A DNA stretch of 64,000 bases from RU20A sp042610495 (lineage in GTDB: Bacteria > Pseudomonadota > Alphaproteobacteria > Rhizobiales > Rhizobiaceae): the NCBI RefSeq assembly GCF_042610495.1, contig NZ_JBHGAP010000006.1:124001-188000 (forward strand), read 5' to 3'. The notes under the pieces are model-generated. The model was given only the letters and a program-made list of their open reading frames with translations, ran no database searches and was not told the DNA's origin. This document shows, in pieces, positions 8,927 through 17,944 of this stretch. The position numbers and the translations under genes were made by a program. Positions within the stretch are counted from its first letter, which is position 1, and every line of letters starts with the position of its first letter.

Positions 8927-8957
8927 GGCTGCGCCGCCGGAAAGCGACGGCGCAGCC
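8927..8957 (-). terminator. Hairpin downstream of the FadL-like gene
   Basis: Perfect 10-bp stem, GGCTGCGCCG at 8927-8936 with its complement at 8948-8957 and an 11-nt loop, begins about 20 nt after the FadL-like stop on the minus strand. It is very GC-rich but has no T-tract, so it may act as a 3'-end stabiliser or a weak terminator. Confidence 0.5.
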
Positions 8958-8977
8958 CGGTGTCGGACAATCGGGTC

Positions 8978-10159
8978 TCAGAACTCGACGAGATAGGTCA
9001 GGCCACCGGCGACGGCCCAGTCACCCTTGGCGGTCGCATCATAGGTCGCGCCTTGCAGGGCGCTTTGCGAACCGCCCGTCAGATAGGAGAGCGCCGCGCC
9101 CGCGCCGAAGGTGCCGATGGACGTCTTGTATTCCGCGCCGAGACCCATCGTCCATGTGTCCGTCGTGATATCGGCACCGGAACCGACGCCCTGATCCCAG
9201 GTGAGGTTGACCGTGCCGGAAAGCGCATCGGTGAACTCATGGCCGACACCCACCTGAACCGTGTAGCCATCCTTGTAATTGAAGACGCGATGGCTGGAGG
9301 CGAGATTGCTGACGGTGTAGTCGAAGCTTGGCAGGACGCTCCAGTCGGTCCACAGGACCGAGCCGTAGACGAGCCAGCCGGGAGCAACGCCGGTCTGGGC
9401 GGAAAGCTTCAGCGATTGCGGCAGCTTGCCGCCGCCCACGGCCGACAGCGGATCGATGATGCCGAGACCGGCAGCCAGATCGGAGGGCGTGAAGACGCCG
9501 GTCGCGGTGTGCTCGACGGCGGAGCGGTAGAGCAGCTGGAACCGCATGGCATAGTCCGGCACGTCATAGGCCGCGCCGAGACGATAGCCCCACTCGCCCT
9601 TGTCCTTCAGGCGGACATTGCCCAGCCATGTATCTTCGCGGTAGTCGAATGTCTGGTAGAAGGCACCGCCAATGGCGTAAAAATTGCCGGGTCCGACCGG
9701 AATCCGGACAGCGCAGGTGCCGGCATATTCCTTGCTGTCGAAGGACATGGAGGTGGTCGGATTGGCGAGAATGCCCTGCGCGGTGGCCGTCAGAAACTCG
9801 GCGTTCTGCGCGCCCTCGCCATAGGTCGCCGAAGCGCCGAAGGGTTCGTTGGGCGTCAGCGCGCAGGAGAGATTGTCGCCAAGCTTGGCCTTGAGGGCGA
9901 CGCCCACGCCCCAGAAGGAATCGGCGTAGTGCCCGTCATTGGCCTTCTCGCCCATGAGGGTCGCATAGCCACGGCTCGGCGAAACCACGAAGGCCCCCGA
10001 CCGCAGGCTGACGGTGCCCTGCGTGAACAGGATGTCCGTATCGGCCTCCGCCCGCGAGAAGCCACCGGCTGCGGCCCCGGAAGCCAGAAGGCACACGCCG
10101 ATCGCCACCCCCGACGCCAGCGCCGAAGCGCGAGTTACCCGTATCATCTGCATCGACAT
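8978..10159 (-). CDS. FadL/OmpP1/TodX-family outer-membrane transporter
   Basis: Outer-membrane beta-barrel of 393 residues for uptake of hydrophobic compounds such as fatty acids or aromatic hydrocarbons. It has a signal peptide of about 31 residues ending SGAAA before GGFSR; a small aromatic N-terminal region typical of the FadL hatch; alternating amphipathic strands throughout; and a C-terminal phenylalanine after alternating residues (LTYLVEF), the Bam recognition signature. The ATG at 10159 follows AAAAGGGGATC and starts the signal peptide; an upstream in-frame start at 10204 would add a non-signal tail. It follows the aldehyde dehydrogenase gene by about 45 bp and probably shares its transcript. 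Confidence 0.88.
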   Translation of the reverse strand: MSMQMIRVTRASALASGVAIGVCLLASGAAAGGFSRAEADTDILFTQGTVSLRSGAFVVSPSRGYATLMGEKANDGHYADSFWGVGVALKAKLGDNLSCALTPNEPFGASATYGEGAQNAEFLTATAQGILANPTTSMSFDSKEYAGTCAVRIPVGPGNFYAIGGAFYQTFDYREDTWLGNVRLKDKGEWGYRLGAAYDVPDYAMRFQLLYRSAVEHTATGVFTPSDLAAGLGIIDPLSAVGGGKLPQSLKLSAQTGVAPGWLVYGSVLWTDWSVLPSFDYTVSNLASSHRVFNYKDGYTVQVGVGHEFTDALSGTVNLTWDQGVGSGADITTDTWTMGLGAEYKTSIGTFGAGAALSYLTGGSQSALQGATYDATAKGDWAVAGGLTYLVEF

Positions 10160-10205
10160 GATCCCCTTTTCTTTGAACGCATGCTTCACCGGCGTGATCC
10201 CCATC

Positions 10206-11636
10206 TCACCACCGTCTCATCAAAAGCCATTTCAGCCACTCCGCGATGGCCCCGTAGGGCGGCTGTGCCAGCCGCGACGGATTGAACAGCCGCACCTTCG
10301 TGATGCCGCGGGCATGGGAGAAGCGCACGAAGCCCTCGCGCCCGTGATAGGCCCCGATGCCGCTGGCGCCGACGCCGCCGAAGGGCAGGTCGTTCTGCGT
10401 GACGTGCAGCAGCGTGCCATTGACGGTCACGTTGCCGGAGATCGTTTCCCTCAGGATCCGGCGCTCGGTGGCGCTCTGGTGCGTGAAGGCGTAAAGGGCG
10501 AGCGGACGCGGCCGTGCATTGATGAAGGCAAGCGCGTCCGAGAGATCGTCATAGGGCACGAGCGGAAGGACGGGTCCGAAGATCTCCTCTGCCATCAGCG
10601 CGCAATCGGCCGGCGGATCGATCACCACGGTGGGGGCGATCACCAGTCCGCGTGGCGGGCGGGCGACATCCGCCGTCAGGATCTTCACGCCCCGCTCCCG
10701 GCATTCCTGCAGGCCATTGAGCAGACGTTCATAGGCGCGCGGGAGGGCGAGCGTCGAATAGTCGGACCCTGTGGTGCCGGCGGGATAGAAGCGCTGCGCC
10801 CGGTCGATGAAGGCTTCGGCGAGGGCCCCGAGCTTGCGGCGCTCCACCAGCACGTAGTCGGGTGCGATGCAGGTCTGCCCGGCATTCATCAGCTTGCCGA
10901 AGGCGATATCGCGGGCCGCGTCTTCGATCGGATAGTCGGGCGCCACCAATGCCGGCGACTTGCCGCCGAGCTCGAGGGTGACGGGCGTCAGGTTCTCCGC
11001 CGCCGCCGCCATCACCTTGCGCCCCACGGCGGTGGAGCCTGTGAAGACGAGGTGATCGAAGGGTAGCCTTGCAAAGGCCGCGGCCAGGTTGACGCCGCCC
11101 TCGACGACGCTCACCTCGTCGGGAGAGAAATAGGCGCCAATCCTCGCCGCCAGAAGGCGGGAGGTTTCGGGCAGGAGTTCGGACGGCTTGATCATCGCCC
11201 GGTTGCCGCCCGCCAGGACATCGATCAGCGGGCCGAGCGCAACGAACAGCGGATAGTTCCAGGATGCCATGATGCCGACCACGCCGAGCGGCTGGTAGCG
11301 GACATGGTTCTTCAGTTGCACGAATTCGAAGGAACGCCCGCGCCGATCGGCCTTCATCCACCGGCCGAGATGGGCCCTTGCGTGCCGGATGGCACCCATC
11401 AGGGGTGCAATCTCGAGCAACTTGGTTTCCTCATGCGACCGGAAGCCGAAATCTCTGGAGATGACGTCGCTGAAGGCATCGGCCGATTCCGTCAGCAGCC
11501 TGCCGAGGCGGGCGAGGCGGTCGCGTCGCAAGCCGAGATCCGGAAAGCCGTCCTTCAGGAAGGCGGCCCTCTGGCTGGCAAGGGTCGAAAGCAACGGCTG
11601 GTCGTCCATATCAGCCAACGCTTTATTCCGCGACAT
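10206..11636 (-). CDS. Coniferyl-aldehyde-dehydrogenase-type aldehyde dehydrogenase
   Basis: NAD(P)-dependent aldehyde dehydrogenase, 476 residues, of the short class that includes coniferyl aldehyde and fatty aldehyde dehydrogenases. Oxyanion-hole N127 is in SWNYP, the general base E222 in LELGGKSP, and the nucleophile C256 in NAGQTCIAPDY; the C-I-A-P-D-Y sequence after the cysteine is characteristic of the coniferyl-aldehyde group. The C-terminus is hydrophobic and basic (EWLKWLLMRRW), which might allow membrane association. The ATG at 11636 overlaps the MFS stop by 14 nt; a second ATG at 11609 is possible and neither has a clear ribosome site. With a FadL channel downstream, hydrophobic aldehyde oxidation is a reasonable inference. 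Confidence 0.88.
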   Translation of the reverse strand: MSRNKALADMDDQPLLSTLASQRAAFLKDGFPDLGLRRDRLARLGRLLTESADAFSDVISRDFGFRSHEETKLLEIAPLMGAIRHARAHLGRWMKADRRGRSFEFVQLKNHVRYQPLGVVGIMASWNYPLFVALGPLIDVLAGGNRAMIKPSELLPETSRLLAARIGAYFSPDEVSVVEGGVNLAAAFARLPFDHLVFTGSTAVGRKVMAAAAENLTPVTLELGGKSPALVAPDYPIEDAARDIAFGKLMNAGQTCIAPDYVLVERRKLGALAEAFIDRAQRFYPAGTTGSDYSTLALPRAYERLLNGLQECRERGVKILTADVARPPRGLVIAPTVVIDPPADCALMAEEIFGPVLPLVPYDDLSDALAFINARPRPLALYAFTHQSATERRILRETISGNVTVNGTLLHVTQNDLPFGGVGASGIGAYHGREGFVRFSHARGITKVRLFNPSRLAQPPYGAIAEWLKWLLMRRW

Positions 11637-12768
11637 TCGGCGTCATCACGACAGAACGGACGCGGTGCAGATGCCCGAAGACGACCATGGCACCGCCTGC
11701 GCCGAGCGCGAGGGGGACAAGGCAGAGCCAGGCGAATTCGGACCCGCCCCATGCCGCGAAGGCAGGCCCGGCAGCGGCCGTGCCAAGCGTGGCGCCGATG
11801 ATGGCGATGACGAGTGTGCGCGAGACGAGCGAACCGTCCCGGTCGTTCTCCGTGATGATGCCGGTGACGAAGGGGGTGACGATGTAGAAGCCGACATTGA
11901 CCAGGATCTGGGCCGTGATGAACGCCGCCCGCGTCGGAAAGTTGAACAGGCAGTAGATCGACACCGCCATGATCAGGAAGCCCGCCATGACCAGCGGCAG
12001 ACGCTTGCCCTTGTCCGTCGTCAGGGCCGGAACGACCGCGCCGGCAAAACCGGCCAGGGACGAAATGGCAAGATAGATGCCGAGCTCACTGTTCTGCAAA
12101 CCGATCTGCTCGCCGACATAGCCGCAGATCGCCCACTGGGCAGCCTGCACGGCATAGGTGAGGAAGACGATCCCCATGGCGGCCAGCATCTTGTCGCGGT
12201 CGAGATGGGCCTGTTCCGACACCGGCTGGCTGTCGGCGGCCCGGCGGGTGATCAGGAAGAAGAGCGGCGCCATGGCCGCGGCGAAAAGGGCGATCGTCAG
12301 GAAGACGTTCGAACCGGCCTGAAGCTGCGGCACGATCGAGATGATGAACAGGAGCAGGCCCATGGCGGAACCGCCGAACAGGCTGATTTCGCCCCAGAGC
12401 CGTTCGGCATCCGCCTTGGAGGCAAGGCTGGCGGCCACGAGACTGAAGATGGCACCTTCGCCGAGCCCCGCGAGCAGGCGCGCACCGACAAGCGGCACCG
12501 GATCGGGCAGAAGGAAGCTTGCGGTCTGGCCGGCCACGATGGCGAGAGCGCCGAGCCCGGTCACCATCCGCCAGGATTTCAGCGCCAGCCGCGGGAAGAA
12601 GAGGCCATAGATGGCAATGCCGGCCAGTTCGGCACTGGCAACCAGCGTTGCCAGTCCTTCATCGTAGCCCGGCAGCTTGCTGATCGCCAGCACGACGACA
12701 GGCATCACCATGGTTCCGTTAAGCGCCGCCGCATAGGCAGCACTCAGACCCAGAATCCACCAGATCAT
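11623..12768 (-). CDS. MFS transporter
   Basis: Major facilitator superfamily carrier of 381 residues with about 12 hydrophobic helices. The cytoplasmic loop between the halves is charged (TRRAADSQPVSEQAHLDRDK, near residue 190). The usual loop 2-3 motif is degenerate (FFPRLALKSWRMV), so the subfamily is uncertain. The ATG at 12768 follows AGGGGAACGACC. Its 3' end overlaps the aldehyde dehydrogenase start, so MFS carrier, dehydrogenase and FadL channel probably form one operon, divergent from an AraC regulator. A role in uptake of an aromatic or hydrophobic acid is inferred from these neighbours. Confidence 0.85.
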   Translation of the reverse strand: MIWWILGLSAAYAAALNGTMVMPVVVLAISKLPGYDEGLATLVASAELAGIAIYGLFFPRLALKSWRMVTGLGALAIVAGQTASFLLPDPVPLVGARLLAGLGEGAIFSLVAASLASKADAERLWGEISLFGGSAMGLLLFIISIVPQLQAGSNVFLTIALFAAAMAPLFFLITRRAADSQPVSEQAHLDRDKMLAAMGIVFLTYAVQAAQWAICGYVGEQIGLQNSELGIYLAISSLAGFAGAVVPALTTDKGKRLPLVMAGFLIMAVSIYCLFNFPTRAAFITAQILVNVGFYIVTPFVTGIITENDRDGSLVSRTLVIAIIGATLGTAAAGPAFAAWGGSEFAWLCLVPLALGAGGAMVVFGHLHRVRSVVMTPNVAE

Positions 12769-13066
12769 GGTCGTTCCCCTTCGAAGCCCGGCGTCTTCCC
12801 GCCAGTGCGTTCCCGTTCTCGTTCGCGGTTTCAATTTGCCCACGTTGACTGCTAATGTATGAGGCGGAAGACGGCAGACACAGAGGGAAATGGGGCCTGT
12901 TTGGTATCAAATCCGGCCAAGTCCGGCCGGATGAGACCGGAGCGGTTGACCGCTCGCGGCTCCGCCTCCCCAGTGACACCTTCAGCCTTGCCGTTTGCAG
13001 AGGCCGGCCTTGCGAGAGGCGGTCGCATCTGCAGCCGACGAGATCCGTGTTGTTCGGGGACACAGC
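12769..13066. promoter_or_regulatory. Divergent promoter region, MFS operon and AraC regulator
   Basis: 298 bp between divergently oriented start codons. No gene is supported. It must hold both promoters, but I found no convincing paired repeats of the sort an AraC activator usually binds. Confidence 0.4.
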
Positions 13067-14101
13067 ATGAAAGCAGTCGATACAAGGTATGTGACGGCCA
13101 ACATACCGGCTTTCCTGATCCGCAGTCTGGTCGCCGCGCTTGCCGATCTCGGCATCCAACCGGCCAGGGTCCTTGTCGGCCTCGGCCTGTCCGTGGAGGA
13201 TCTCAACGATCCCGCCTGCCGCGTCTCTTTCCGGCAGGGGCGCGAGGCTATCGTCCGCGCCTTGAAGATGACACGCGGCCAGGCGCTGGGACTGGAGACG
13301 GGTCGCAGGGAGAAGATCACGTCCGTGGGTCTCGTCGGCTATGCGATGCTGACGGCTGCGACGATCGGCGATGCCGTGAAGCTCGGCCTCGAACTGCAGA
13401 AGGACACCGGCAGCATGCTGGAGTTCGATGCCCGCACGTCGGCGGACGGTGTCGCGGTCACCGCGTACAGCCGCTACCCCGATCCCGAGATTCATGTGTT
13501 TCTGGTAGAGGAAGCCTTTGCCAGCTTCATGGGCATCGCGACGGTTCTGGCAGGCTCCGAATTCAAGCCGCAGCGGGTGGACTTCGCCTTTCCGCCCCCC
13601 GTCCACGCCGCCGCCTACCACGCCGTGTTCGGCTGCCCGGTGCATTTCGGCCAGATCGAGAACGCCTTCGTCTACGATGTCGCCTGGTACAAGCGTCCCC
13701 TGGCCAGTGCGGACCCCTTTGCCCACCGCCAGCTTCTGGAATTTCTCGCCTATAGCGGCGCGCGCAAGCGCGAGGCCTCCGAGATCATTGAATCCGTGGA
13801 GCGGGTCTTCCGCCAGAAGCTTCAGGAGAGGAACCATTCCGCCGCCAAGGTGGCGCGCGAACTGGGCATGAGCGAACGCACCCTGCGCCGCCGGCTGGCC
13901 GAAAGCGGCGTCTCGTTCCAGTCCCTCCTGGAGCGCTCGCGCAAGCACCGGGCCATGGAGCTTCTGGCCAATCCCCACATGTCGGTCGAGCAGATCGCCT
14001 ATGCGGTCGGCTTCACCGATCCGCACAATTTCCGCCGGGCCTTCCGCCGGTGGACCGGCACGACACCCCGCGAGGTCCGGGCCGAAATATCGAAGCTTTG
14101 A
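13067..14101 (+). CDS. AraC-family transcriptional regulator (OruR/GliR-like)
   Basis: Regulator of 344 residues. The N-terminal ~200 residues match the arabinose-binding-like domain found in OruR, MmsR and QuiP-type activators. The C-terminal ~100 residues hold the double helix-turn-helix: KVARELGMSERTLRRRLAESGVSF for the first and the AraC signature around VEQIAYAVGFTDPHNFRRAFRRWTG for the second. The start at 13067 follows CGGGGACACAGC. It is divergent from the MFS/aldehyde dehydrogenase/FadL operon and 125 bp upstream of the kinase operon on its own strand, so either could be its target; divergent placement favours the former. Confidence 0.9.
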   Translation: MKAVDTRYVTANIPAFLIRSLVAALADLGIQPARVLVGLGLSVEDLNDPACRVSFRQGREAIVRALKMTRGQALGLETGRREKITSVGLVGYAMLTAATIGDAVKLGLELQKDTGSMLEFDARTSADGVAVTAYSRYPDPEIHVFLVEEAFASFMGIATVLAGSEFKPQRVDFAFPPPVHAAAYHAVFGCPVHFGQIENAFVYDVAWYKRPLASADPFAHRQLLEFLAYSGARKREASEIIESVERVFRQKLQERNHSAAKVARELGMSERTLRRRLAESGVSFQSLLERSRKHRAMELLANPHMSVEQIAYAVGFTDPHNFRRAFRRWTGTTPREVRAEISKL

Positions 14102-14193
14102 CCGGAAAAGACCCCTATTAGGACCGCTTTACCGCTTATCCCCCTGAAACCGTCCCTGTAAAATCCGGAGAAATACAAAATAGAAGGGGATGA

Positions 14194-14209
14194 CCCGCCA
14201 CAAGGCGGG
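14194..14209 (+). promoter_or_regulatory. Small hairpin in the leader of the kinase operon
   Basis: CCCGCC-ACAA-GGCGGG forms a perfect 6-bp stem with a tetraloop, ending 17 nt before the FGGY kinase start. The start lacks an obvious ribosome site, so the hairpin might affect translation initiation or end the araC message. Either is speculative. Confidence 0.35.
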
Positions 14210-14226
14210 CACGCGGTTGCCAGAGT

Positions 14227-15825
14227 ATGAGCGGGCACGACAAGTATATTTTATCAATCGATCTTGGAACGAGTGGATGCAAGGTGGGGTTGGTCTCACT
14301 GTCAGGCGACGTTGTTGCCTGGGCCTTCCGCCCTGTTCAGTTGATGGTCGTCGATGGTATTGGCGCGGAACAGAATCCGGCCGACTGGTGGAGCGCTTTT
14401 CTGGCGGCCGCCCGCGAGGTGATGGCCGCGCATGGTGCGGACCCCTCCTCGGTCGTCGCCGTCTGCACGTCTGCCCAGGGCGAAGGCACGATCCCGGTGG
14501 ACCGGGACGGCAACACGCTGATGAACGGCGTCATCTGGCTCGACATGCGTGGCGCCCGGCATCTGAAGAAGCAGATGCGCGGATCGCTCAAGGTCGCCGG
14601 CTATGACGCCGTCAAGCTGCAGAAATGGTTGCGCCTGTGCGGGGGAGCGCCTGCGCTGTCGGGCAAGGATCCGGCCGCGCACATGCTCCTCATCCGCAAC
14701 GAGTTTCCCGAGATCTACGAGAAGACCTACAAGTTCCTGAACGTTCTCGATTTCTTCAATCTGCGGCTCACCGGGCGCTTCTGCGCCACGCAGGACTCGA
14801 TCCTGACATCCTGGGTGACCGACAATCGCGACAGCGACAACATCCGCTACGACAGGACGCTGATTGCGATGAGCGGCATAGACCGCGACAAGTTTCCGGA
14901 GCTGGTGCGCTGCACGGACGTGATCGGAACCCTGCTGCCGGCCGTGGCGGACAGTCTCGGCCTCAGCCCCAAGACGCCGGTCGTGGCCGGCGCCATCGAC
15001 AATACGGCGGCGGCGATCGGCGCGGGCACCTTCGCCGATTACGACGCCCATCTCTACATGGGGTCGTCCTCCTGGATCGCGGCGCATGTGCCGTTCAAGA
15101 AGACCAGTCTCATGACGCAGATCGGGTCGGTGCCCTGCGCGGTGCCCTCGCGCTACCTCATGATGGCGATGCAGTCGAGCGGGGCGGCCAACATCGCCTT
15201 CCTCAAGGACCGGATCGTCTTCCACAAGGACGGCCTGATCGATGCGGAGCCCTCCGCCGATACCTATCGCGTTCTCGACGAGATCGTGGCGCGAACGCCG
15301 GCAGGCGCCGACGGCGCCGTCTATCTTCCCTGGCTGTTCGGCGAACGGGCGCCGGTGGATGATTCCTCGCTGCGTGCGGCGATCTTCAATCTGAGCATGC
15401 AGCACAACCGCGAGACGCTGGTCCGTGCGGTCTTCGAGGGGGTCGCCCTCAACACGCGCTGGATGATGAAGCCGGTGGCGCGCTTCCTCGGCCGCCGGCC
15501 GCAGGAGATGACCATGATCGGCGGCGGCGCCATGTCGAGTTCCTGGTGCCAGATCTTCGCCGATGTCCTCAACGTGCGGATCCGCCAGCCCGTCGATCCG
15601 GTCAAGGCCAATGCGCGCGGCGCAGCCTTCATCGCCGGCGTCGGGCTCGGGCTGATGGCCTTCGAGGATGTGCCGGGTCTTACCCGGCTGGAGAAAACCT
15701 ACGAGCCGACGCCCGGCAACCAGGCCCTCTACGGCGATCGCTTCGGGGTCTTCTGCGAACTCCACCGGCGTCTTGCGCCGCTCTACAACCAGCTGAACGG
15801 GAAGAGAGGCAATCCGCATGGCTAG
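14227..15825 (+). CDS. FGGY-family carbohydrate kinase
   Basis: ATP-dependent sugar or polyol kinase, 532 residues. The N-terminal actin-like phosphate-binding motif is IDLGTSGCKVGLV (11-23), and the presumed catalytic base is D258 in GAIDNTAAAIGAG. The C-terminal FGGY signature region is recognisable around MIGGGAMSSSWCQIFADVLN and ANARGAAFIAG. It resembles xylulokinase-type members but is diverged, so the substrate is not predictable. It is the first gene of a four-gene operon; the next gene starts inside its last codons (8-nt overlap at 15818-15825), indicating translational coupling. Kinase followed by class II aldolase is the usual logic for ketose or ketonic acid phosphorylation and cleavage. 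Confidence 0.9.
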   Translation: MSGHDKYILSIDLGTSGCKVGLVSLSGDVVAWAFRPVQLMVVDGIGAEQNPADWWSAFLAAAREVMAAHGADPSSVVAVCTSAQGEGTIPVDRDGNTLMNGVIWLDMRGARHLKKQMRGSLKVAGYDAVKLQKWLRLCGGAPALSGKDPAAHMLLIRNEFPEIYEKTYKFLNVLDFFNLRLTGRFCATQDSILTSWVTDNRDSDNIRYDRTLIAMSGIDRDKFPELVRCTDVIGTLLPAVADSLGLSPKTPVVAGAIDNTAAAIGAGTFADYDAHLYMGSSSWIAAHVPFKKTSLMTQIGSVPCAVPSRYLMMAMQSSGAANIAFLKDRIVFHKDGLIDAEPSADTYRVLDEIVARTPAGADGAVYLPWLFGERAPVDDSSLRAAIFNLSMQHNRETLVRAVFEGVALNTRWMMKPVARFLGRRPQEMTMIGGGAMSSSWCQIFADVLNVRIRQPVDPVKANARGAAFIAGVGLGLMAFEDVPGLTRLEKTYEPTPGNQALYGDRFGVFCELHRRLAPLYNQLNGKRGNPHG

Positions 15826-16477
15826 CTATCTCGCACAACGGCAAAGCGTGGCCGACATGTCGCGCTATCTTGCCGACCACAACTACTTTTCGGGAACGGG
15901 CGGCAACATCGGGGTCCGCGTCGACACCACCGTCATGGCAGTCACGCCTTCGGCCACGGACTACTACACGATCCGCGCCGAGGACATCGTGCTGCTCGAT
16001 CTCGACACGTTGAAGGTGATCGAAGGCGAGAAGACACCGACCATCGAAAAGGGACTGCATGCGCGGATGCTCCGGGTGAACCGCAATCGTCACGCCAGCG
16101 TCCACACCCATCAGCCGATCGCCAGCGCGGTCGCCCTCCTGCATGCAACGCTCAAATGGCCTGAGGGCAGCGACCTGCAACTGCTCGGTCCGCAGATCGA
16201 TCTGGTGCCCTACAGGCCCTCGGGAACGGGGATGCTCGCCAAGGCCTTCGAGAAGGCGCTGAAGCCCGGCACCTATGCCTATCTGCTGGCGAGCCACGGC
16301 GTCATCTGCGCCGGCCGCGACCTGAAGGAAGCCGTGGACATGATCCGCCGAATCGATGCGGCCGCCGCCGCCCATCTGCGCGATCTCGCCAGCACGCGCA
16401 CCACGCTCGACCGCCACCTGAAATCGCTCGTCACGAGCGTCCTGGAACACGCCGGAAAAATGGGAGAAGCCCGATGA
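15818..16477 (+). CDS. Class II aldolase/adducin-family protein (intact metal site)
   Basis: Zinc-dependent aldolase of 219 residues, the size of L-fuculose- or L-ribulose-phosphate enzymes. All expected residues are present: E77 in TIEKGLH, the metal ligands H96 and H98 in VHTHQP, and the third ligand H160 in ASHGV; SGTGGNIG (25-32) is the phosphate-binding region. It overlaps the kinase upstream (8 nt) and the aminotransferase downstream (ATGA, 4 nt). I infer it cleaves, or epimerises, the product of the kinase. The substrate is not assignable, but unlike its partner at 17945-18601 it has a complete active site. Confidence 0.88.
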   Translation: MASYLAQRQSVADMSRYLADHNYFSGTGGNIGVRVDTTVMAVTPSATDYYTIRAEDIVLLDLDTLKVIEGEKTPTIEKGLHARMLRVNRNRHASVHTHQPIASAVALLHATLKWPEGSDLQLLGPQIDLVPYRPSGTGMLAKAFEKALKPGTYAYLLASHGVICAGRDLKEAVDMIRRIDAAAAAHLRDLASTRTTLDRHLKSLVTSVLEHAGKMGEAR

Positions 16478-17943
16478 ACATGAACGTGACACCCACGCAA
16501 GCCAGCAGAGCCGCTTACAGCATCAGCGCCTGGCCGGACAACAAGGAGCTGATGGACCGCCTCGGCGCCCTGCTGAAGCTGCCGCCCCGCGGGATCGCGA
16601 AGGCCAACATGCCGAAGGTGCTGGAGTATTTCGAGCAGAAATGCACGACCTCCAAGGCCTGGGCCAAACGCGCCGCCGAGGTCATTCCAGGGGGCGTGCA
16701 GCACAACCTCGCCTTCAACTATCCCTTCCCGATTGCCGCGGCGAAGGTGGACGGCGCCCATATGTGGGATGTCGACAACAACCGTTACATCGACTTCCTC
16801 CAGGCCGGCGGCCCCACCCTGCTCGGATCGAACTACCTGCCGGTCCGGCAGAAGGCCCATGAGGTGATCGACGAATGCGGTCCGGTGACGGGCCTTCTGC
16901 ACGAATACGAATTCAAGCTGGCCGAAATCATCCGCCAGTACATGCCGGGCATCGAGATGTTCCGCATGCTGGGCTCCGGCACAGAGGCCTGCATGGGCGC
17001 CATCCGCCTCGCCCGTGCCCATACCGGCAAGAAATGGGTGATCAAGGTCGGCGGCGACTATCACGGCTGGAGCGACCAGATGGTCTACGGCATGCGCGTG
17101 CCCGGCACGGGGCGCCGCGAGGCGACGGGCATTCCGAAGGGGGCAACCGCCTATACGCAGGAAGTGTTTCCGAACGAACTCGGCACGCTGCGCCGCAAGC
17201 TGATGCTGAACCGGATTCGCGGCGGCACCGCCGCCGTCATCGTCGAGCCGCTCGGACCGGAAAGCGGCACCCGCCCGGTGACGCCGGAATACAACAGGGA
17301 GGTGCGCAAGCTCTGCGACGAATTCGGCGCACTGCTGATCTTCGACGAGGTCGTCACCGGCTTCCGTGTCGGCATGGGCGGCGCGCAAGGCTATTTCAAC
17401 GTCAAGCCCGACCTGACCGTGTTCGGCAAGTGCCTGACCGGCGGCTATCTGATGGCAGGCGGCATCGGCGGCTCGAAGGCGGTGATGATGTCGCTGGTCG
17501 GCGGCATCGGAACGTCCAGCAAGCGCGCCTTCGTCGGCGGCACGCTGTCGGCAAACCCGCTCTCCTGCGTTGCGGGCTACTATGCGATCGAAGAAATGGC
17601 GCGCACCAACGCACCGGTCCTTGCCGGCCGCGCCGGCGACAGGCTCGCCGCAGGCCTCAAGGAAATCCTCAACCGCCTTGGCCTGCCCTATGTCGTCTAC
17701 AACATGGGCTCCATCGTCCACCTGCAGACCTCGGCCGTTCTCCTGATGAGCATGCGCAATCCGCTCAAGCTGATGCGGGAAGCCAATGCGCGCAAGCATC
17801 TGATGGAGGAGATGGGCGCGGCCTACATGGCGCACGGCATCCTCACGCTGGCCGGCAGCCGCATCTACACCAGCATGGCCGACACCGACGAGGTGATCGA
17901 CGATGCGCTGAACCGCTTCGAATCCGTTTTCCGACTGGTGTGA
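16474..17943 (+). CDS. Class III PLP-dependent aminotransferase, glutamate-1-semialdehyde-mutase-like
   Basis: PLP enzyme of 489 residues. The core, from AKRAAEVIPGGV (~65) onward, resembles glutamate-1-semialdehyde 2,1-aminomutase (about 425-430 residues) but carries an extra N-terminal segment of about 65 residues. Visible residues are GSGTEA (168-172) for phosphate contact, D291 in IFDEVVTGFR for the pyridine nitrogen and the Schiff-base lysine K319 in VFGKCLTGGY. It does not sit with tetrapyrrole genes, so haem synthesis is unlikely. Class III proteins also include amino-alcohol phosphate lyases, a notable possibility beside a kinase and aldolase. Overlap with the upstream gene is ATGA. 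Confidence 0.87.
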   Translation: MNMNVTPTQASRAAYSISAWPDNKELMDRLGALLKLPPRGIAKANMPKVLEYFEQKCTTSKAWAKRAAEVIPGGVQHNLAFNYPFPIAAAKVDGAHMWDVDNNRYIDFLQAGGPTLLGSNYLPVRQKAHEVIDECGPVTGLLHEYEFKLAEIIRQYMPGIEMFRMLGSGTEACMGAIRLARAHTGKKWVIKVGGDYHGWSDQMVYGMRVPGTGRREATGIPKGATAYTQEVFPNELGTLRRKLMLNRIRGGTAAVIVEPLGPESGTRPVTPEYNREVRKLCDEFGALLIFDEVVTGFRVGMGGAQGYFNVKPDLTVFGKCLTGGYLMAGGIGGSKAVMMSLVGGIGTSSKRAFVGGTLSANPLSCVAGYYAIEEMARTNAPVLAGRAGDRLAAGLKEILNRLGLPYVVYNMGSIVHLQTSAVLLMSMRNPLKLMREANARKHLMEEMGAAYMAHGILTLAGSRIYTSMADTDEVIDDALNRFESVFRLV

Positions 17944-17944
17944 C

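Noticed and set aside
16474..17943. Haem-biosynthesis role (hemL) for the class III PLP enzyme
   Set aside because: It carries a long N-terminal extension and sits in a kinase/aldolase operon with no tetrapyrrole genes.
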